Positions 1-5,125 of a DNA stretch of 5,125 nucleotides are shown one piece after another. Source of the DNA: an uncultured Erysipelotrichaceae bacterium. GTDB lineage: Bacteria; Bacillota_I; Bacilli_A; Acholeplasmatales; Anaeroplasmataceae. The stretch spans positions 1-5,125 of the forward strand of contig CACZRY010000065.1 of the NCBI GenBank assembly GCA_902783745.1, written 5' to 3'. The notes beneath the pieces are model-generated. The model was not told where the DNA came from. It was given only the letters and a program-made list of their open reading frames with translations, and made no database searches. Within the stretch, counting starts at the first letter, position 1, and each line of letters begins with the position of its first letter. Both the position numbers and the translations under genes were made by a program.

Positions 1-2577
1 TCCATCAGTATTATTAAAGAATAGATTTAAACTAAAATCATAATCTAGTTCAGGAACATCTAATAATTGATATAATCCATTTCCAATTGTATCTATATAA
101 ATATATCTATCTATATCATTAGAATCCTTATAATGAGCTTTTAGCTTAGTACTATGTGAACCTGCTGTTGCGGTATCATTTAATTCTAAATAGAAATAAT
201 AATTAACAGTACCATCACTATTTTTTGTTTTAACATAAGAATTCTTTGCATCTTCATTAAAAGTATTACCTACACTATATTCATGTAACGGTGATGATGC
301 GCCTGCATATGCATCTATGATATCAGGGTCAACTTCAATTTTAACCTCTTGATCAGTTATTCCATCAAATCCAAGTGATGTGATTTTATATTGAGTATAT
401 CCATCATATGAAAGACCTGGTATTGCATAATATGAATCTTGAGCTGGTACATAAATAAAATCATATACTAATGTTTCTTCACCATCTACAATTTCCTTCT
501 TAATATTTTCAAGCTTAACACCCATATTAACTTTTTTACCGTCAATAGTTGCAGTAAACTTTGTATTAGTCTCAAGATTTGATGAAATATATGAAACATA
601 TGAATCAATTTCTAATTGTGCATTTAGGTTAACTTTATTTGTTAATGCATTATATCTAATTCTTACACCATCACGATTTAATACTTTGATTTCAAAATCA
701 CCCTGTAAGATATTATCATTTAATTCATTAATAATTAAATCTCCAGCTATATCAGAAGACTCAAATACTTCATATGAACCTGACTTATATTGAATAAATA
801 CATCATCAAATGTATAGCTTGAATCCTTAATATCAATATCATATGGTAATGAAATTGAACCATCAGTATTAACATCAAATTCGCCTAATGTAATATCTGT
901 TTCAACCTTACCTAAATCATATGAACCATAAATAGTAGTATCATCATAAATCTTAAACTTGATGTTAGAAACATTATCGATTGTAACAGTATCATCTTCC
1001 TCATCAAACATCGCTTCATGTAAGAATTGAGTTTCACGTAAATCTTCATCTACTAAAACATTCTTTGTTGTACCATCTTTAAATTCAATTATAATGCTAC
1101 TCATTAATCGCTTATTACTAAATAATTCCTCATTAACATCACATGATATACCATAGCCACTTCCAGAATAGAAGAATTCCATACCAGAAATAACTGGGTT
1201 ATCAATATGATATTCAAGTGTTTTAGTATCAAGTAATAATTCATTTGTACCATCAATTCTTGCAACCTCAAGCTCAAATGATACATTTCTTATATCAAAT
1301 GGTATTGTTACAGTTTGTGTACTTGAATCACTATATTCAGTTTGAGTAATAAGCTCATTGTTATCATTATATACATTGATTCTATATTTCTCTTTTGGAT
1401 CATATTGATTATTAAATCCTGTATTAAGAGTTATAACATAACCATTATCATAATCAATTTCTTCAGAAAAAGAATCAGTTTTAAAGCTATATGTAGATAC
1501 TGACTTCTTTATTTCTAAATCAGAAGGGTATACTACATCATATTTATAATTACCTACATCAATTTCATCTTGGTCATTAAAACAATAACCATAAGCTTCA
1601 ATTGTTGTATTATTAGGAGGAGTTAAATATCCTCTCATAAATCCATCATCACTAAATGTATCATCAGTTACTGTAGATAAAACATTATCATCTGATTTAG
1701 TAACAAATTCTACATAAGGATTTGAATATAATTTTTTATAATCTGAAAAATAAACCTCATAATATAGATTATAAAGACCATTTTCATAATCAACTTCTGG
1801 TTCAAAATTAATAAGCATCTTAGGATCAGTTGACCAAGAAGTATTAACCTTTTCTCTAAGATATGCTTGTTCTCCTAATTGCTCATCAGATACAACTCTT
1901 AGTTCATACTGACATAAAGGAGTTAAACCAGGTACTATCTTACGCTGATGTCCCATTTCAGTAATTTCAGTTTCAAATATAACTTCATTACCTTTATAAA
2001 TTCTTACCTTATATCCACTATTTGTATCATCTTTGATATCAAAGTCATAACATAAAAAGTCTGAGCCACAAACAATAGATACTCTATCTATTAATGGATT
2101 CTTACTTAAAGCATCAGCACTAACAGCACCAACAATAATCGCACCAGCTGCAATAATTGTAATACCTCCTGCAAAAGTAGATGTTGCAACTACTGCTGAA
2201 GATGATGTAGATGCTGCTGCAGTTGTAGAAGTTGCGCCTGAAGCACTTGATGCATCAACTGTTGAAGTAGATGTTTCATCAATTCTACCTGTATCCTGAT
2301 TTTTATATTTATTTAGATTATCTAAATTTTCTTTTTCTTCATTTATTCTTTCTTTTCGACTTTTTTCAGTTTCTTTTTTAGTCAAACGCTCGTTTTCTGC
2401 ATTAGAAAAATCTTCTGGAGCTGAAGCTTCTTCATCTGGTAATGAAGCTTCTTCCTTACCTACCGCATTTGGTATTGCAGGCATAGGTTTAAACTCAGAT
2501 ATAGATTTATTAAATTCAGAATCAAAATTTGAATTTCTATTAAACTTAAATTCGTCGTTTATGCCTTTAAACGCCAC
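1..2577 (-). CDS. Large single-pass membrane protein with tandem fibronectin-III-like ectodomain (C-terminus beyond the window)
   Basis: I do not recognise a named family. The frame is open for 859 codons with no stop and runs off the left edge. Residues 1-100 are hydrophilic with no signal peptide; 61-92 are dense in Lys, Arg and Glu and probably helical. Residues 102-127 are almost all Ser, Thr and Ala. Residues 128-153 form one Gly/Ala/Ile-rich membrane helix. After it comes beta-rich, acidic, Tyr/Asp/Asn-rich sequence. Residues 161-247 look like a fibronectin type III domain, with the typical late element VPGLTPLCQYELRV. Further domains of about 100 residues seem to follow near 248-355, 362-458, 461-559, 560-655 and 656-750. 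There are five Cys (170, 176, 222, 332, 479) and one Trp (248). I infer an N-in, C-out surface protein, perhaps an adhesin or envelope scaffold. The GTG start is chosen because GGGGAG lies 9 bases upstream. An overlapping ATG two bases earlier is out of frame and stops after six codons. The reading frame is certain; the function is unknown. Confidence 0.9.
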   Translation of the reverse strand, partial: MAFKGINDEFKFNRNSNFDSEFNKSISEFKPMPAIPNAVGKEEASLPDEEASAPEDFSNAENERLTKKETEKSRKERINEEKENLDNLNKYKNQDTGRIDETSTSTVDASSASGATSTTAAASTSSSAVVATSTFAGGITIIAAGAIIVGAVSADALSKNPLIDRVSIVCGSDFLCYDFDIKDDTNSGYKVRIYKGNEVIFETEITEMGHQRKIVPGLTPLCQYELRVVSDEQLGEQAYLREKVNTSWSTDPKMLINFEPEVDYENGLYNLYYEVYFSDYKKLYSNPYVEFVTKSDDNVLSTVTDDTFSDDGFMRGYLTPPNNTTIEAYGYCFNDQDEIDVGNYKYDVVYPSDLEIKKSVSTYSFKTDSFSEEIDYDNGYVITLNTGFNNQYDPKEKYRINVYNDNNELITQTEYSDSSTQTVTIPFDIRNVSFELEVARIDGTNELLLDTKTLEYHIDNPVISGMEFFYSGSGYGISCDVNEELFSNKRLMSSIIIEFKDGTTKNVLVDEDLRETQFLHEAMFDEEDDTVTIDNVSNIKFKIYDDTTIYGSYDLGKVETDITLGEFDVNTDGSISLPYDIDIKDSSYTFDDVFIQYKSGSYEVFESSDIAGDLIINELNDNILQGDFEIKVLNRDGVRIRYNALTNKVNLNAQLEIDSYVSYISSNLETNTKFTATIDGKKVNMGVKLENIKKEIVDGEETLVYDFIYVPAQDSYYAIPGLSYDGYTQYKITSLGFDGITDQEVKIEVDPDIIDAYAGASSPLHEYSVGNTFNEDAKNSYVKTKNSDGTVNYYFYLELNDTATAGSHSTKLKAHYKDSNDIDRYIYIDTIGNGLYQLLDVPELDYDFSLNLFFNNTDG

Positions 2578-2586
2578 ATTAACACT

Positions 2587-2592
2587 CTCCCC
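2587..2592 (-). promoter_or_regulatory. Ribosome binding site that fixes the GTG start of the large membrane protein
   Basis: The minus strand reads GGGGAG, 9 bases before the GTG at 2577-2575. It is the only strong purine tract ahead of the open frame. The frame stays open upstream to a TGA at 2631-2629, with a TTG at 2619-2617 as the only visible alternative start. That codon lacks a comparable purine tract, so GTG is preferred. Confidence 0.7.
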
Positions 2593-2602
2593 ATAATCAA
2601 AA

Positions 2603-2608
2603 ATTATA
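2603..2608 (-). promoter_or_regulatory. Second possible -10 box for the large membrane protein gene
   Basis: A perfect TATAAT on the minus strand sits about 10 bases upstream of the ribosome binding site. No good -35 is visible at 16-18 bases; the best is TGATGT-like. A transcript from here would have a very short leader. In such AT-rich DNA this may be chance, and the upstream -10 at 2636-2641 is preferred. Confidence 0.22.
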
Positions 2609-2622
2609 GTAGTCGCCAAAAC

Positions 2623-2672
2623 AAAACATCAGCTAATTATATAATGTTTTTTTTATTTTTAAAAGATGTTTT
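2623..2672. repeat. Perfect 8-base inverted repeat bracketing the promoter
   Basis: AAAACATC at 2623-2630 and its exact reverse complement GATGTTTT at 2665-2672 lie 42 bases apart centre to centre. They fall at the predicted transcription start and just upstream of the predicted -35. The arrangement could be a split operator for a DNA-binding dimer or looping regulator. It could also be a chance match in AT-rich sequence. No regulator is encoded in the window. Confidence 0.4.
2636..2664 (-). promoter_or_regulatory. Probable promoter of the large membrane protein gene
   Basis: The minus strand has a perfect TATAAT -10 at 2641-2636, within TATATAAT. A weak -35 (TTTTAA, 3 of 6 consensus matches) lies at 2664-2659 with a 17-base spacer made almost wholly of A. 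Transcription would begin near 2629, giving a leader of about 50 bases. The site follows the terminator of the preceding gene, which is where a new promoter is needed. The weak -35 keeps confidence moderate. Confidence 0.45.
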
Positions 2673-2685
2673 AGTTTATTTTTTC

Positions 2686-2726
2686 AAAAAAATATCCTAA
2701 GATAGAATAATATTTCATCTTAGGAT
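2686..2726 (-). terminator. Intrinsic terminator of the glycosyltransferase gene
   Basis: A perfect 10-bp stem is formed by ATCCTAAGAT (2694-2703) and ATCTTAGGAT (2717-2726), with a 13-base loop. On the minus strand it is followed by ATTTTTTT. The upstream arm contains the stop codon of the glycosyltransferase (2722-2720), so gene end and terminator overlap. A T-run also follows the hairpin on the plus strand (2729-2734), so it could act in both directions, although no plus-strand gene ends here. Confidence 0.85.
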
Positions 2727-3715
2727 GCTTTTTTAGTTATATATTTATTTAAAAATGAAGTAAAATTACATGATACATTTTTAATATCATTTCTTATTAC
2801 TAACTGATTTAATTCTTCATTAAACATTTTTTCTAAATCATTTTTATTAGCAATAATAAATAAATTTCTTGTTAACTTAATATATGATAAGAATTTTTCT
2901 TCATATTCTTCTTTCATATCATTTAATTCCATAGATTCAAATACACTTGAATTTAAGATAATATAAATACCAAATGTTGCATTAATAATATAACTATATT
3001 TTAAATAACAATTATGGCTTTTTAAAAATTCATAAGTATATAGTGGCGCATTAAAGAAATCATCAAATATAGATATTAAATAATGATATTTAGTCTTCTT
3101 TCTTGTTAAAGAATTAGTATTTCTTTTCCATAATACTATTTCTTTATCTAAAAATAATAAATCCTTTTCTCTTATAAATCCTAATACTGATGTTGTAAAA
3201 TATTGATCTTCTACATATCTAATATTTGGATGGAATATAATATCATTTTTAACTAAGAATTCTCTTTTATATATCTTTGAATGCATCCATGGAAATGTAT
3301 CTCTTCCCTTTCTTATTACAACTGATTCTTTTCCATTAATAATATCTTCTACTGCAATATTTCCTATTACATAATCAGGATTATTCTTTTTAATAAAATC
3401 AATTACATAATATAAAGATTTATTAGAATATAGTATATCATCTGCATCTATAAACATAATAAATTTATCATTTGTATTTAAAATTCCATATTGTCTTGCA
3501 AGACCTGGTCCTGTGTTTCTTTCGTTTCTATAATATTTAATTCCTAAATTATAAGAATCTAAGAAATCTAAGTCTAATAATGTATTAGAATAATCATTTA
3601 CTATTGTTATATTTATTAATGAAAAATCTATATCTATTTGATTTTTAATTGAATCAAGCAATGGCTTGATCATATTATTATCCTCACTATATTGAGGTAT
3701 TATTATATCTAGCAT
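2720..3715 (-). CDS. Family 2 (GT-A) glycosyltransferase
   Basis: The 331-residue protein very likely transfers a sugar from a nucleotide-sugar donor to a cell-surface polymer or lipid-linked acceptor at the inner membrane face. The N-terminus has the GT-A opening strand (LDIIIPQYSED, 2-12) and the strand ending IVND (38-41). NTGPGLARQYGI (67-78) is the typical loop before the DXD strand, and FIDADD (88-93) holds the metal- and nucleotide-binding Asp residues. WMHSKIYKREFL (143-154) and YVEDQYF (167-173) match acceptor-side elements of capsule- and EpsJ-type GT2 enzymes; the Glu-Asp at 169-170 is the likely catalytic pair. Residues after about 205 are helical, Lys-rich and not recognised. There is no clear membrane helix except a weakly hydrophobic stretch at 241-257. 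ATG at 3715 is preceded by GGGGGAG. The gene follows the transporter by 20 bases, suggesting cotranscription. Donor and acceptor cannot be read from sequence. Confidence 0.93.
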   Translation of the reverse strand: MLDIIIPQYSEDNNMIKPLLDSIKNQIDIDFSLINITIVNDYSNTLLDLDFLDSYNLGIKYYRNERNTGPGLARQYGILNTNDKFIMFIDADDILYSNKSLYYVIDFIKKNNPDYVIGNIAVEDIINGKESVVIRKGRDTFPWMHSKIYKREFLVKNDIIFHPNIRYVEDQYFTTSVLGFIREKDLLFLDKEIVLWKRNTNSLTRKKTKYHYLISIFDDFFNAPLYTYEFLKSHNCYLKYSYIINATFGIYIILNSSVFESMELNDMKEEYEEKFLSYIKLTRNLFIIANKNDLEKMFNEELNQLVIRNDIKNVSCNFTSFLNKYITKKAS

Positions 3716-3735
3716 ATTCTCCCCCTAATTAATAG

Positions 3736-4869
3736 TTATTCTGATAAACTAAAATCCTGATCATAATTAATTAAAATAGTTGTATTAGGATATAATTTTT
3801 GCATATCATCTTTAATTGATAATATTAAATTATCTACATCTTCTTCATCAAATGAAATAACTAAATCAAAGCTCATAATATCTTTATTCTTTTCATAATA
3901 AAATCCATGATATTGTAACACATTCTTATGCTTCTTTATTATATCATTTAATGATTTATTCATTTCTTTTACATCTTCATCTTTAGAATTTAATACATAT
4001 ATTCCTGTTGTTAGAATTGTATTATATTTTTCTTGCATTAAGGATGCAATTTCTCTTTCTATTTTTTGTATTTCTAAAGCTTGTAATGTATCAGATACTG
4101 CAATATGAATTGAACCTATATTCTTATTATGTCCATAGCTATTTAATATTAAATCATAAGCACCTAACACATTAGGTATTCTTACAATATCTTGCTTAAT
4201 TTCTTTAATTAAATCTTTATCAAATCTATTACCAATCATAGATGATAAAGATTCTTTTATTAATTCAATACCTGATTTAATAATGAATAAACCAATTAAA
4301 ATACCAACATATCCTTCAATATAAAAATGTAAGGTCATCGCAAATATTAATGATATTAATGTACCTATTGATAATAATGAATCAAATAACGCATCAAGTC
4401 CTGATGAATTTAAATTTTCTGAATTAACATTCTTAGCTTGATATCTAAAATATAATCCTAATAATATTTTTACAACTATAGCCATAGAAATAATTATAAT
4501 TGAATATATTTGATAATCTGGCATAGTACCATTCTTATAATAATCAATTATGGAATTAATTGATTCATATAAAGCCATACCTCCTGCAAAAAGTATTAAT
4601 GCAGCAATAAGAGTAGATGTAATATATTCTATTCTACCATATCCATATGGATGGTTTTTATCTGGTCTTTTTAAAGAAAGCTTTGTACCTATAATCGTAA
4701 TAACACTAGATAGTGCATCTGTTAAATTATTTAATGCATCCATAATAATTGAAACTGAATTTGCAAGTATACCAACAATTCCTTTAAATATAACAAGTAA
4801 TACATTCGCAAATATACCAATTATACTTGTTCTTACGATTACATGACTTCTTTTCTTTTCATCCATCAT
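3736..4869 (-). CDS. Cation diffusion facilitator transporter, probably Mn(II)-type efflux
   Basis: From the ATG at 4869 this is a 377-residue inner-membrane transporter that should export a divalent metal in exchange for protons. Six membrane helices lie near residues 16-35, 38-61, 82-103, 122-145, 160-178 and 183-204. The family loop motif RPDKNHPYGYGRIEYI (68-83) follows helix 2. The transport site reads Asn47-x3-Asp51 in helix 2 and Asp159-x3-Asp163 at helix 5. This Asn-Asp/Asp-Asp set is typical of Mn exporters such as MntE, not the His/Asp set of Zn transporters. The cytoplasmic tail (205-377) is about twice the usual length: a standard dimerisation domain to about 297, then a second similar-sized alpha/beta segment. 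Several longer Bacillota members share this plan. An upstream in-frame GTG at 4878 overlaps the ribosome binding site, so ATG at 4869 (or 4866) is preferred. Metal choice is inferred from motif alone. Confidence 0.95.
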   Translation of the reverse strand: MMDEKKRSHVIVRTSIIGIFANVLLVIFKGIVGILANSVSIIMDALNNLTDALSSVITIIGTKLSLKRPDKNHPYGYGRIEYITSTLIAALILFAGGMALYESINSIIDYYKNGTMPDYQIYSIIIISMAIVVKILLGLYFRYQAKNVNSENLNSSGLDALFDSLLSIGTLISLIFAMTLHFYIEGYVGILIGLFIIKSGIELIKESLSSMIGNRFDKDLIKEIKQDIVRIPNVLGAYDLILNSYGHNKNIGSIHIAVSDTLQALEIQKIEREIASLMQEKYNTILTTGIYVLNSKDEDVKEMNKSLNDIIKKHKNVLQYHGFYYEKNKDIMSFDLVISFDEEDVDNLILSIKDDMQKLYPNTTILINYDQDFSLSE

Positions 4870-4874
4870 ATCAA

Positions 4875-4882
4875 CCACCTTT
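4875..4882 (-). promoter_or_regulatory. Ribosome binding site that decides the transporter start
   Basis: The minus strand reads AAAGGTGG, five bases before ATG at 4869 and eight before the second ATG at 4866. The in-frame GTG at 4878-4876 is part of this site, so it cannot be the start without losing its own ribosome binding site. Confidence 0.75.
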
Positions 4883-4888
4883 ATAGTA

Positions 4889-4894
4889 ATTATA
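4889..4894 (-). promoter_or_regulatory. Possible -10 box for the transporter-glycosyltransferase unit
   Basis: A perfect TATAAT on the minus strand lies directly after the T-run of the upstream terminator and 6 bases before the ribosome binding site. The -35 at the right distance (TTTCTT, 4917-4912) is poor and sits inside the terminator stem. If used, the leader would be only about 13 bases. Some promoter is expected here because the upstream gene ends in a terminator. Confidence 0.35.
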
Positions 4895-4895
4895 C

Positions 4896-4942
4896 AAATA
4901 AAAAGATGTTAAAGAAAGCCTATTTAAGCTTTTTTTGACATC
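4896..4942 (-). terminator. Intrinsic terminator of the RNA methyltransferase gene
   Basis: The arms 4928-4942 and 4905-4919 are complementary at 13 of 15 positions, around an 8-base loop (4920-4927). On the minus strand the hairpin is followed by TTTTTATTTG. The last codons of the methyltransferase form the upstream arm and most of the stop codon lies in the loop, so coding end and terminator share sequence. The stem is A/T-rich apart from its two ends, so termination may be partial. Confidence 0.72.
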
Positions 4943-5125
4943 TCATACATAATTATAGCCCCTGCAACTGAAACGTTTAAAGATTCAGTGTTTTTTAAGG
5001 GAATATAGATATTTTTTTGTATTACATTAAATACCTCATCTGATATTCCATTACCTTCATTACCTAATACTAATGCAACCTTATCATCAAATACTGCATC
5101 ATCTAATGATATACCATTTATAACA
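4924..5125 (-). CDS. SpoU/TrmH-family RNA 2'-O-ribose methyltransferase, C-terminal fragment (N-terminus beyond the window)
   Basis: Only the last 66 codons and the TAA stop (4926-4924) are present; the gene continues past the right edge. The family transfers a methyl group from S-adenosylmethionine to a ribose 2'-OH of tRNA or rRNA, using a knotted SPOUT fold that dimerises. Two hallmark motifs are visible. LVLGNEGNGIS (fragment residues 18-28) is SpoU motif 2. IPLKNTESLNVSVAGAI (41-57) is motif 3, with the Ser-Leu-Asn-Val-Ser core that lines the cofactor-binding knot. The protein ends eleven residues after motif 3 in a short helix, the normal end point for the family. Which RNA and nucleotide it modifies (RlmB-like 23S rRNA, TrmH-like tRNA or another) cannot be told without the N-terminal half. 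It appears transcriptionally separate from the next gene because of the terminator at its end. Confidence 0.93.
   Translation of the reverse strand, partial: VINGISLDDAVFDDKVALVLGNEGNGISDEVFNVIQKNIYIPLKNTESLNVSVAGAIIMYEMSKKA

Noticed and set aside
1104..1286. A 60-codon minus-strand open frame
   Set aside because: It lies wholly inside the 859-codon frame in another phase. It has no ribosome binding site of note and a low-complexity translation.
1..2577. CRISPR array or DNA tandem repeats within the repetitive-looking large gene
   Set aside because: Similarities are at protein level and short; there are no regularly spaced identical DNA repeats.
2577..2720. Riboswitch or small RNA in the gap before the large gene
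   Set aside because: The gap is about 140 bases, much of it terminator and promoter. No conserved riboswitch core or extended helix set is visible in the short leader.
2577..3715. A dedicated glycosylation system in which the glycosyltransferase modifies the Ser/Thr-rich linker of the large protein
   Set aside because: The two genes are adjacent, but a strong terminator separates them, the linker is predicted cytoplasmic-side, and the enzyme looks like an ordinary GT2. Adjacency alone is not enough.
4550..4846. A 98-codon plus-strand open frame
   Set aside because: It is antisense to the transmembrane part of the CDF transporter. Its hydrophobic translation is a shadow of that gene, which has strong family motifs.
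4870..4878. GTG at 4878 as the transporter start, adding three residues
   Set aside because: The GTG is part of the ribosome binding site AAAGGTGG, so the ATG at 4869 or 4866 is better placed.
1..5125. Mycoplasma-type code with TGA as Trp
   Set aside because: All frames are intact under the standard code, Trp is TGG where it occurs, and no gene is interrupted by TGA.

Overview
The window is AT-rich (only about a quarter to a third G+C by eye) and gene-dense. Every supported gene lies on the minus strand, so the window reads from right to left. All three visible stop codons are TAA, Trp is encoded by TGG, and no gene needs TGA to be read as Trp. Ribosome binding sites are strong and purine-rich. 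Together these suggest a low-GC Bacillota or Mycoplasmatota-like bacterium using the standard bacterial code, perhaps a gut-type Bacilli, Erysipelotrichia or RF39-like lineage. The lineage is inference; no rRNA or other marker is present.

Layout in transcription order. (1) 5125-4924: the C-terminal 66 residues of a SpoU/TrmH-family RNA 2'-O-ribose methyltransferase. It ends in a long imperfect hairpin terminator whose loop carries most of the stop codon. (2) 4869-3736: a six-helix cation diffusion facilitator with an Asn-Asp/Asp-Asp metal site of the Mn(II) type and an unusually long cytoplasmic tail. (3) 3715-2720: a family 2 (GT-A) glycosyltransferase, 20 bases after the transporter and probably in the same transcript. 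A clean hairpin terminator overlaps its last codons. (4) 2577-1: a large, previously unlabelled reading frame of at least 859 codons, open through the left edge. It starts at GTG and encodes a charged cytoplasmic N-terminus, a Ser/Thr/Ala-rich linker, one membrane helix, then about 700 residues of beta-rich, acidic, Tyr-rich domains. The first of these resembles fibronectin type III.

The first three genes look like ordinary housekeeping or envelope functions. The large protein is the least ordinary item: it looks like a single-pass surface protein with a tandem beta-sandwich ectodomain and no signal peptide. It has its own promoter region, in which a perfect 8-base inverted repeat brackets the best promoter candidate. 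The nearby glycosyltransferase could modify cell-surface material, but nothing in the sequence ties it to the large protein beyond adjacency, and a terminator separates them. No RNA genes, mobile elements, CRISPR arrays or plus-strand genes were found. No intergenic gap exceeds about 150 bases.
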